A DNA stretch of 64,000 nt, taken from the NCBI GenBank assembly GCA_918026815.1, contig CAKJVC010000003.1:1-64000 (forward strand), given 5' to 3'. A program made the position numbers and the translations under genes. This document shows, piece after piece, positions 34,058-44,033 of the stretch; positions within the stretch are counted from its first letter, which is position 1; the number at the start of each line of letters is the position of its first letter. This stretch comes from Chalara sp. BL73. Its lineage: Eukaryota > Ascomycota > Leotiomycetes > Helotiales. The notes beneath the pieces are model-generated. The model ran no database searches. It was given only the letters and a program-made list of their open reading frames with translations, and was not told where the DNA came from.

Positions 34058-35194
34058 ATGATGACTGATGCAGGAAAACTGAAGACTTCGTCAAGCTATT
34101 TTAGACCATCAGAGGCAGGAGATGTCAGACGCCGAGGGGATAACCCAAGACGAGCCCAACCACCTTCAAATAGCGCTTCGTCAGGACCAAACGGCTCAAA
34201 TCACAGAATCCGCAGCCCAAAGGTAACCAATAATGCCGGGTTTTCTGGCACTGGCACTGGTGATGGGGATGGCCCAGGCGGATGGGGCGGTAATTATGGC
34301 GGTGGAGGCGGAGGCTCTGATAACGACTCTGATAGATCTAGAGGGTCTGACCACGAGCCGGATAGGCTAGAGACAGACGAATATGAGTCATTTAAGATCC
34401 CCTATCAACTATCTCAGTTTATGGATCCTTATCAACTATATCAGTTTATGATTGACTCTAAAAAGGAGAAAAAGAGAAATAAATCGCCACTGCCGAAGCC
34501 TCCCGCTCCGTACGCTATACTTCGAACTTTAGAACGCCAGTGGCAGGATATTCAGAACCGCCGACAAAAGTACAACAATGAGTTTAAAGATCAACTGATT
34601 CGCCAATTAGCTATGCAATCCAGTCGGGCACCGTTGCGTCTTGACAATGGCTCGGAAGTGTTTAAAAACCAAGATATTCGAAGCGGGGTTAAGGAAGCAG
34701 ATAAAAGATTATCAAGTTACCTTGATGATGCTTTGTTAAGCTACATATTGGAGCAATCTGGTGATTTTGGCAATGAACCGGCGGTTATCTCGGCCCACAA
34801 GAAGGCAGAAATCATAGATGCTTTTCGAAGTGCGGTTAAAAATGCCGTGCAGCAAGAGTTCATCGACGACCTTGATCTACTCAAGAGACAAGGCGATGTG
34901 ATTGTTGTGCTATCTAAAGCAATGATGCCTATCAAATTTGAGCCCCTCAACGCTATGGAGCTGAGACGGATGGGGTGGATCAAAGGGGAGAATGGTAGTT
35001 ACTGGCGTTATAAAGAAGTTTCGATGGATGACGATAAAACAGAGGCCACAGAAGAGAATGGAGAGAAGCCCGAAAAGCCCATTGTTAAGATTGGAATGGA
35101 CGGCAAGTTCTTGGGTCTACGGACTCCGAGTGATGACTCTTGTGAGGAGGTAGTAAGAACATATGAAGGCTTAATGAAAGTTGGCGTTGTATGA
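34058..35194 (+). CDS. Orphan 378-aa protein with Gly-rich and helical regions
   Basis: A single exon with no family I recognise. Residues 1-105 are disordered, rich in Ser, Arg, Asn and Gly (for example GGWGGNYGGGGGGSDNDSD), with scattered SR/RGSD-like dipeptides. Residues 110-135 contain an imperfect internal repeat, IPYQLSQFMDPYQLYQFMI. A basic KKEKKRNKSPLPKPPAP linker follows. Residues 150-300 appear mainly helical (ILRTLERQWQDIQNRRQKYN). A short block MELRRMGWIKGENGSYWRY looks like a compact folded element near residue 310. The C-terminus is acidic. Codon content and length support a real gene; no signal peptide or membrane segment is seen. Confidence 0.65.
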   Translation: MMTDAGKLKTSSSYFRPSEAGDVRRRGDNPRRAQPPSNSASSGPNGSNHRIRSPKVTNNAGFSGTGTGDGDGPGGWGGNYGGGGGGSDNDSDRSRGSDHEPDRLETDEYESFKIPYQLSQFMDPYQLYQFMIDSKKEKKRNKSPLPKPPAPYAILRTLERQWQDIQNRRQKYNNEFKDQLIRQLAMQSSRAPLRLDNGSEVFKNQDIRSGVKEADKRLSSYLDDALLSYILEQSGDFGNEPAVISAHKKAEIIDAFRSAVKNAVQQEFIDDLDLLKRQGDVIVVLSKAMMPIKFEPLNAMELRRMGWIKGENGSYWRYKEVSMDDDKTEATEENGEKPEKPIVKIGMDGKFLGLRTPSDDSCEEVVRTYEGLMKVGVV

Positions 35195-35248
35195 TGATTA
35201 GTTAATTAATTGACACATCCTCCTTCGGCCCCAAGCTTAATTGCCACA

Positions 35249-36584
35249 CTACTCGTATTTCCAATGTCCGCTGTCTGCTCTAAGCATATTATCCCAAACC
35301 TCAACGACGTGTTTCCTCGCTTGACTAGTGCTGATCTTCCACTCCTCTTCTGCTTGGGCTAGCAAAGCAGCCATAACGGCTTCGTTCGCTCCTGAATGTG
35401 CCCCTGAAACCTTACAAACTTCCTCATAGACACCTTTAAAAAGATATGCTGGTAGGCCGGTTGCGCCTGTTCAATCATCAGAAACTCTGACGCGTGAAAT
35501 AACCTGGTCAAAGACTCGAGATAAACATTACGTACCTGCAGCGGGCTTGCAGACTACACCGAGAAGTCCCTTTCCCACTCCCTTTATGCTTCCTTTCCAC
35601 CCACCAGTCCTCCCACCTTTGATCGGCTCTGTGACTATCCCCGTTACGCCATCCCAGATACCCAGCCCCAGTCCCTACACATTTTTAGTAAGTGGAATAA
35701 GTAAGAGTCGTTGATATCGAGCCTCACCTTCACGGCAGCCTCAGAACCGCTTTTGATACCGGTGACTTTCTTCTGTGGCCGTACGTCTCCACCCATCAAT
35801 CTATCCACGTTATGAAATCCCTGACTAGCACCCAGGGTAACATCCATCGGTGCTCTCAATGCTGCGCCGACGATACGACCGACCCCCTTTCCACCAACCG
35901 TGCCGAAGTTCTTGGCGAATTCGCTGGCGGATGTTTCTCCTTTCACCATGCGGTGGACTTCGATAGGATAATCAAGGACTCCCACCAAAACTGCCCCTAT
36001 GATAGAATGGGTTGCTGATAGGATACCCGAAACTGGATCCGTTGGTCCTTGATCCACTAGTTCTGTGATCTGTGCATGCCTGGTTGAGTTAGAACCGATT
36101 ATTTCTGTTTTGTGAGGCATGCATACATCTTCAGATCCGTCTTGTTTACCTTTTCTTCTTTGATCAGAGTCATGGTTGCGAGGCTCGACAGCGCTATTTC
36201 GTTGTCGTTGACCTCGATGCTCCACACAGCCGGACGGAGGGGAAATACAGTGCAACAAACTTCTTTTGATTTGGAGATTTCTCCCGAGACAAAATTTGTC
36301 CTTTCGTGCGACTCTGATCCGGAAGTTACTGATGGTGCATATTCGTACTGATCAAAGAGTTTCGTTTTCTCAGCGCTGCTCCCCAATTGCGGTCAGCGAA
36401 GTAGAAATATATCACTACCTCGATGCGAATAACTAAAAATTAACTTAAGGCTGACTTACATATATATTCCATCCTCTTTCAAAGATGGATTTGCTAAATT
36501 GGATGATATACTGCTACCAGGTGTCAATGGCTCCTCGGAAACAGAAGAATCAGAGCGGCCATCATCTTGGGTGTTGAGCTTCAT
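35249..36584 (-). CDS. Stand-alone protein related to the C-terminal region of fungal GT1 glycosyltransferases
   Basis: Five exons (36584-36460, 36375-36127, 36079-35728, 35674-35536, 35466-35249) give 360 aa. After a Ser-rich N-terminus, the middle and C-terminal parts carry a glycine-patterned region: GALRAP-like text (AALRAPMDVTLGASQGFHNV), VRPQKKVTGIKSGSEAA, GLGLGIWDGVTGIVTEPIKG, SIKGVGKGLLGVVCKPAAG and GLPAYLFKGVYEEV. From recollection, this matches the domain found downstream of the catalytic part in fungal sterol-glucosyltransferase-like GT1 proteins, where the pattern is G-F-G-x-G-x-x-D-G-x-T-G-L-V-T-x-P. No UDP-sugar-binding (PSPG-like) motif is present, so the catalytic domain is absent. 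The first intron offers two acceptors three bases apart (GAGCAG). Membrane or lipid contact is plausible but inferred. Confidence 0.75.
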
Positions 36585-37389
36585 GATGTATACTCAGTGA
36601 TCTTTGTAATGCGAGTATCTTTGATATTTTAATGCTTATCACTGAGGAATATATGAAAACAGAGAGTAGTGCTTAAAGTAGCTGCCTGGTCCATGGCCTG
36701 TTTGTCATGACGTGGGCCTTGGGAAGGATTTAGATCCAATCGTTTAACGAATGGCCAAGTTTCAGCCATCGGCTTTCCCTAGTATTCAAGATAGCAAACA
36801 CAATCCTATCACACAAATCAAACAGAATCATTTAGCTTTAATTCTCAGCGGATCTAATATTAGTCCATATGAGTAAGACCGGCATTGTCTTCGAATTGGG
36901 AGCCCTCTGGCCCCCCTTTCTAAGCGAGCCCCACTTCCCCGCTATCTCTGCAAAGATAGAGATTATATTTCTATGCTAGCTGCTTGTGTTAGTTGCAATC
37001 TAAAGACAGAAGTTTGCTTTAATTTCACTTCTACCAAACGACACCTTTTTGTGTAGGGAGACTCGTTGAAGGTTCCAAGACTATGCTGAGCATCAAGTCT
37101 CCTTGAGCCGACTCTATTTATGACGGGCATTGTCACGGGAGTATTAGAGTACGCACACCTCTTCATCAGCAAAGGCAATCCATTAAGCGTCCATACTGAG
37201 TATAGATTGATGGTCTTTTGTGTTGTTGGGGCAATGTGCTTATGTAATGAGGCAACATCCACTTTGGGTAATTCTGACGAATAGTGGTTCGGTGGCTTAG
37301 ACCATCCCGTGAGTTATGATTGGCCTTCCACTCAACGGCGACATTAAGAGGAACCGTTATCAAAAAATACAAAGTCTCATGTCCCAACC
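36585..37389. other. Divergent intergenic region
   Basis: About 0.8 kb between two divergent genes. AT-rich; no coding block or named element identified. Confidence 0.5.
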
Positions 37390-38768
37390 ATGAATGAGCT
37401 GGCCAGAATAAGTTTGGAAGACTTTCACGATGTTACGCGCAAGAGCCAGATGTTCGATTCGTCATATCTCAGTCATCCTCTCTTGGCAACGATTTCCATC
37501 TTACAATTCGCGGACGAACCCGCCAAATGTTCCAGCGGGAACAGAACAATGAAGGAACTTGATGGCTTCATCAATCAAGCTTATACTTCAAGGCTTTCTG
37601 CATCGTTCAAACTGATATACATCACACGATCCACGGATAATCGGCTTGCCATTGGTGAAGGCCAATTCCTCAGCGTTGTAAAGATGATGGGCATTGATCA
37701 GGGCGTCTTACATCTTGTGGGGCATGAATATGATGGTTTCCACAGAATCCCCGATGAAGGGGCCGAGACGTGTTACCTTGGGACATCTCACTATGCTTTG
37801 TTCTGGACATATTGCTACACCAACTGCACGTCCCACGCTATCCTCATCAACCGCCTACCAAACTATTTACCGAGATTGACAGCTTTTTTTGAGTCCAACA
37901 AGCACTACATTCACTCACCTGTGTTCGTCCCATATGTAGCGAGCTTGTACAATAATGACCTGTATGACACGGAGCTCAAGTCAAACCAGATTCCAACGTT
38001 GAAATGGCTGGAAAGCCGGGTCAGGCATGGTCCGACGAGTTATCATCTTCCTATGAATCAGAGGTATGATATGAACGACCTCACCAATGCGCTACAGTTT
38101 CTGGGCAGAGTTCAGTGTGATATAGCGAATATACAGCGGCACTTGCGTTTATTTGGGGCCGTGAAAGCTTTCCTGCGGACGAAGAGTGGTCAGGATCTTA
38201 GCTTGGTGAATGCGGATGCAAGGCCGGCCGTTGAGAAGAGCACTGAGCACTTACTTGAAGCATTAGATCTGCTCAGCTATCGAACTGATGCTAGTAATGA
38301 ATATTTGATCTACTTGACGGTGCGCGCGGAGCGCTTGTCTGCTGTTGTGAGTTCTCTCTGTTCTCGTATCTATATCTCATCTACATGCTTGTTTATCCTT
38401 GACAACGAGAATCTAACTTAAATTAGATATTCGCCCTCCTCACACACGAGGACTCGGCAATTAATGCTGACTTAGCGAATTCAAGCCGTGAGCTTGCAGC
38501 AGCAGCAAAGAGGGACAGTTCATCTATGAAGACGATTGCCGTCATGACAATGATTTTCCTTCCCGGGACATTCTTCGCTGCTCTATTTTCTGTCCCATCT
38601 TTGAAATGGGATGGCGAGTATGTTATTCAGGATCGGTTTTGGGTCTATTGGGTATTCACACTACCTGCCACATTTATTGTAATTCTGGTCTGGTTTGTAC
38701 TTACGAATTGGGAAGTAAGCTGGAGAACAGAAAAGAGAACAAAAAAAGAGGTGAGCAAATTGAAATGA
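37390..38768 (+). CDS. CorA-like (Mg2+ transporter-like) membrane protein
   Basis: Two exons (37390-38346, 38427-38768) give 432 aa. A large soluble N-terminal region is followed by a long helix (RELAAAAKRDSSSMKTIAVM) and two transmembrane segments: MTIAVMTMIFLPGTFFAALF-like text near residue 350-370 and FWVYWVFTLPATFIVILVWF near residue 390-410. The helix running into TM1 and the two-TM end are CorA-type. The G-M-N signature at the end of TM1, required for Mg2+ transport in true CorA proteins, is not seen; the position reads FSVPSLKW. It belongs to the diverged fungal CorA-like group, for which transport is not established. The basic C-terminus (RTEKRTKKEVSKLK) lies in the cytosol if topology is as in CorA. 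Confidence 0.8.
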
Positions 38769-40210
38769 AGCTCTAATATTACCCGATTCGTTTCATCTAT
38801 GCCCATCTTCCACATCCCTTCCGAACGTCTTGGTTTGCCGGAGAGCCTCTATTTTCTACCATCTAAACCAAACCCGCAAAGTATTCCATTGGTCCTTTTT
38901 TCATTCATTCCTTCAACTCTTCTTCCTTCTTCAGCCACACCATACCAGCCATACTCGCCGCATTGGCCGCAAGGCCACCTTGTTTCACACGTGATCTTGG
39001 AATGACCAGCAGCCAGTCCTTGACAATGACAACATTATGCGCCGGGCTCTCTTCATCTACTGTCACTTCAGCTCAGAGGTAATCATATAGCATGATTAAT
39101 TTTAGTGAAGCGAGCTTTGTCGGTATTTTCTTCGCTGCTTGACAGAATGGTACATCGTGCTGGTAGTGGCAAGATCTGTGGATGTTTATGTCCCACCGAG
39201 CTTCCTGATTCAAGCCACAATTGTATATCACCATATACTCTCCTTCATTCTCATTCGGCCTCTGCAATACATCCCATGCAGCCCTTAAATCCCCTCCGTC
39301 CGTCTTATCACTTTGAGGAGAGAAGGTGTTGGTATGGATGATAAATTGTGAACGGACAACGCAGAATTTATTCAGAATGAGTATATGTAAAGGTCCAGCA
39401 GTCTCAAGAAAGAAATCAGGGCCCGTATCTGGAAAGTCATAAGCGTCTTTTTAAGCGGCGAGGCTCGTCTCTAGCTTGGACAGGTTTTGAGATCCAGCTA
39501 CTAGCGACACGAAATTGGAACCATGGCCATTGGCCATTAGCCATTAGATTTACGCTTAATTTTCGAAGCTTGCAGAGTGATACTGGTGAGTTGAGGATGA
39601 GCACGTGTGCGAAAATGAGACAAACGTTGAAAGGTACTGAGCACACGAGGAGTAGGGTGTTGCTTTCCAGAGTATCTCTTCCTTTTCCAGAAGCGCGCTC
39701 GAACTGACAGAGAGCCATCGTTTCCAAACTCGTACTTTCCATTTCTGAACGGCATCTTATTAAGCGGAGGGATTTGCCTCCCGTGAATAGTTTCCATCAG
39801 TTTGTATACAATATGTCACTAATAGTTATATTGGTTTTGCTTACAAATGGTATATGCTTGCTTAAAAGGCGCTAAGCTTATCTGGGTATTGAGATTATGG
39901 TCCATTCAGGGGCAAAATTATTATTTCCTCAAGCAAAGATAAAAGAGAACATTGTGTTCGTTATGCCAAAATGTACTAGATATTTATGGCGATAAGACAT
40001 CAAGACTTAACTCCCGCAGCTTTACATTTTCTACTTCTCCTCTCGAAAGGGCACTCACATTTAGACTCGTAGAACGTCTTGATGAAATATGTTGTTATTT
40101 TTTGGACTCATTTATGTACGAACTCACAACACTCCATAAATACAGAATTTCTGGGGTATTTAGACCAACGCCATGCCTCGGTACTTTATGCGAAGGAAAA
40201 GAAAAGTGTC
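38769..40210. other. Convergent gene-free region
   Basis: About 1.4 kb between the 3' ends of the CorA-like and exchanger genes. Several short open frames lack family resemblance. A small overlapping repeat of GGCCATTAGCCATTAG type lies near 39525-39547. Nothing else was found. Confidence 0.55.
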
Positions 40211-43200
40211 TCATGAAGTAGAATCATCCCAGACACCAGTGATCTCAACCACGAGGTTGATGATCGTGCTCACACTCCACAGCGTAATCAATCCCCAGCC
40301 GATCTTGCGGCTCATCACCCACTTATTCAAAGGCACTGATATCATGAGCCCTATGAGGGTGATAAGTAATGTGATACCGCTAATCTTGAGCGTCCCGCTC
40401 ACTTCGATCTGATAGGGCTTGTATTTGATGCCTTTATTTGGATGTTTGTGGTGGTGATGATTAGCCTCTTTAACCGTCATATACAGACCACTTATTCCAA
40501 TCCCGAGAAGAATATTCAGCATCGGCCCACCAAAACAAGCGGACAAAGCCATCACCGGATATCCAAGTCTAGCAACGGTGATGTCTGCAACCAGATCGCC
40601 GAGAGAGTTTCCAACTGCAAAGATCGTGAGACCCAAGATTGCATCGGATATTCCAAGGATGACCCCGAAAGCCTTCAGCACTCCAACAACCTCATTCGCA
40701 ATGGTAGAGATCCAAGCGATCGCCACTACGAAACCGAGGAAACAGAATAAAAAGCGGAACTTAGGCGGCTTCATTGGCGTCGTGGTAAGAACCAGTATAC
40801 CATAGACGACAAGAGATGCGATGAGAGAGTATAGAGCCAACTTCAAAAGAGATCGTCCATCGCCATCTTCAGTGTTGGCCCATATGATAACGATAACAAA
40901 TAGAGGCGCTGTGAATATCTGGAGCGAGACTAGCCAGCGATTCCAGTCCTGAGGTGGGTTAATGGGCACCGGTGGTTCAGCGTGTTGCTCCACTAACGGT
41001 CGCTTATACTGTAAAGTATCGGTATGCGGGTGGTGGGTATGGCGATGAATATTCTCGGTTGATATCGCTAATGCCGCTGCATTATGTCCCCCATTAAGAC
41101 CTTTTATTGATGGTGACCGATCGCGTGTCAATGTCGCTCGCCTGTAGCGTTGCCACTCGGGCTCCTGTTCCAAGGATGGACTATCTGGTGTCAACAAAGG
41201 AGCTGATGCCCCACTTCTGGTTCTTGCGTTTGATCTCCTAGGCTCTAAATCTACTTCTGGTTCGTCTTCGGGTTCATCTTTGGATTCCGACTCTACTACT
41301 GGAAGGGTAATTGCCAATAGGAAGATGCTTGGTGCTGATACTATGCTGACAAATTTATCCCATATACTTTTGTCTGACCATGTGCAAAGTGTCGGAAACA
41401 GTACAGAGCATAGGGTATAAGGACTCGGCAGAAAGCGATAGGGCCACCATCTTATTGGTTTCTCTTGTTGCTCATCTGAAAGATGAGTATAGACCGAGTC
41501 AGAAGTAAGAGTGGGATCTGGCAAGGAAATGCTTGGGGCCCTCGAGCCACGGTTGGAGATGGTAAGAGGAGAATCAGTATATCTTGGAAATTCTGTCGCG
41601 GGTGATAGACTGCGTGAATGCGAACTTTCTCTTGACGAAGAATGTGGAATATGCAACTGAGTCGGCTGCTTAGGTCTAACTGTCTTGGGCGAATCAACTG
41701 GCGAATCAACCGCTTGTCGACCCTGTTTGAAAAAGTCCACTCTAAGATGTTTGGCACCAGGAAAATGGTGTTCCGGTGTAAGAAGCGTGTTGCCATGTTT
41801 TTGACGTTCATGAGAAGCTGCAGGACTAGGGTCTCTAGTTCGATGGCCCGTCGAAGGAGGAGGAGTAACGGAAACGGCGGGGGTTGATGGATCGGTTTGC
41901 GATCCAAAATCGTGCGAAGGTTCGCCGGGCACTTGAAGATGCTGTGGGAATGTGGGCGTAGCAGCAACTAGACCTATATCAGGGACCTTGGCTACGCTGA
42001 ATGCAGCTGAATCTACTATGTGGTCGCCAGCGTCGTTCATGGAAACAGCTCTTCCCCTGGTAGAAGTCGCTTTTGGCGAGTCGTTCACAGGTGTAATGAG
42101 ATCGGTCGAGTCACTACCATCAGGGACATCTGTGAAGAAGTTCCTCGACTGCCTTGATTCGCTCTGGCCGTCAAGTTGCATAGCATTGGCAGAAGGATCG
42201 TCCGAGTATCGGCGAAGATGGATAGACCTTGAATGTGAGCCGCGAGATTTTTGAAGGGAGTTTAACACTGATCTAAATTCAAGTGCCCCTACAAGACTAG
42301 GTCGTATTGGTGTTATAGTATTCCTCCTGCTCCCTTGTGGCCTAGTGACACGCATACTGCTAGCCATTTCTGCTGCAAGTTGTATTGCCTCATCGCCATC
42401 CTCGTCACTTTCTTCACTTCTCGGATTCTCGAAGGCCGGACTTGCACCGAGTTCTAGAGCTTCAAAGTCCTCTTCATCCCTATACCGCCTTTCGCCAGCA
42501 GGTGCATCTTCGTCATCATCCTCATTCTCCTCCGAAACCTCTAATTCCTCGTTGGAAGTAGTTAGGTAGTGTCCTCTGGCTGCTGCTTCTCGTTCACGCT
42601 GTCTCCGGCGTCGTCCAAGATACCAGTGCCACACGACCACGACTATGACATAAAAAACATAGAATGCTATCATAACGCAGCATTCCCATAGATGTAGAGC
42701 TCCATCAGAGAGGAAGATCATGCTGAAACTTGCCGCCACGATGAAGAAGCCTACGTCGCGAACGAATGTCTTCTTGCCCACTTTAAATTCTCGAACCAAT
42801 GCCATGGAACCCGCAACCACCGCCGTGATAAATCCTGCAGCTCCCATCAGCTCGCCAATAGCCAGGCTTCCACTATGTGAGCTCATGGCAGCAAAGGTTG
42901 AAAAGACATCTGGGCTGCCGTTGCCGAATGCCAAAAAAGTTACCCCCGCCATACTTTCACTCATACCCAGTATTGAGGCAATTGTCGACAAATTGATGCA
43001 GAAGAAGTCGCTTGCCGCAATACCGATTGTTGTGAAGAGTAAAGCGAGCCATAGTGCCAGGATGATGAATGCGACGGGCTGCGCATTGCTTAGATTGCAG
43101 TAATATAAGGAGAGGTAAGAGAAGAGGCCGGCCTCTTCGTCGGGACAATTGGCTCGTATGAATGCGCATTTATCCTCAGCCTGGTGAACAAGGCGACACT

Positions 43201-43476
43201 GCATTGTATTCTTAGTATGATGTTTATTAGGTTGCAGGGTGCATGATGTACCTCTTCATCTCTCTTTATTAGTCGCGTCGGATCAAGTTGCACCAGAGCC
43301 CGTCTTTGTGCGAGTCCATAGTCAGGTCCATGACGATATCGTGCGGTTTGATCTGCTACTAAAGTCACAAGCGCAAGTAGAGACAGGATCAAGATAGTAA
43401 TATAGAATGCGCGGAAGCTCCGGTAGACTGGCCGTTTTGATTGGCGCAATGCCAGGACTGGCGTTACTGTTCGCAT
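40211..43476 (-). CDS. Na+/Ca2+ exchanger-family membrane antiporter (Ydl206w-like)
   Basis: Cation/Ca2+ exchanger. Two exons (43476-43252 and 43198-40211, 53-nt intron with a perfect TACTAAG branch site) give 1070 aa. The N-terminal TM segment (FYITILILSLLALVTLVAD) is followed by a luminal loop with several Cys. The first alpha-repeat shows SESMAGVTFLAFGNGSPDVF near residue 160, the second ISDAILGLTIFAVGNSLGDL near residue 930. The two five-TM halves are separated by a very long, disordered, acidic and Ser-rich cytosolic loop of about 450 residues (for example EELEVSEENEDDDEDAP) with many SP and RS sites suggesting phosphorylation. The protein ends in hydrophobic segments and a polar tail (DDSTS). 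Vacuolar or Golgi location is inferred from the family. Confidence 0.9.
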
Positions 43477-44033
43477 TCTAGAGATCTAGGCATGGCCTTT
43501 CTTGGCACAAGGTGGTGAGTATGGGCTTCAGAGTTGTAGAGGATTTGGCATTTTACTGCACCAAGATATTTGGGGAGGCGAGGGAAAAGCTCCTTGGTGA
43601 TGTGGAGTTAGTAGCCAAGCTTCGAGAACGACGAAGCAGTGTGACGTTGGCTTAATCATGAATAGAACAACCAATCAGCAGGCCGATGATAGTGACCCTG
43701 GACACCGAGAGGGAGGAAAGCACAACTGTGAGAATAAGGAGAATACCTAATACCACAAGCCATAAAAGAAATCCTAAATATCAAATAATAGATATAACAT
43801 CCGTATGACAGGACGACCACTGAGGCAGAATGAAGGCGGGCTTGACTTAGTCAGCTTGTCCAGGAACCGATTTGATGCCTTGCCAAGCCCTAATTCACGA
43901 TAAAGCCCACTTTATTCCGTTGCAGCCTTAGGCCATTGTTTACAGTCGCGTTCGCGGTTGACTTGCGAAAACATTCAGCAGAAACCATACACTCGACGAC
44001 TAAATTTTTACCCATCGACAAATCGCCAACATA
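43477..44033. promoter_or_regulatory. Divergent promoter region, exchanger / condensin gene, with CCAAT box
   Basis: About 0.56 kb. CCAATCAG at 43671-43678 fits the core bound by the fungal CCAAT-binding complex. It can serve either gene. No other site is assigned. Confidence 0.4.

Noticed and set aside
24390..38768. Possible secondary-metabolite cluster around the Zn2Cys6 regulator.
   Set aside because: No polyketide synthase, NRPS, terpene cyclase or P450 gene is present in the neighbourhood.
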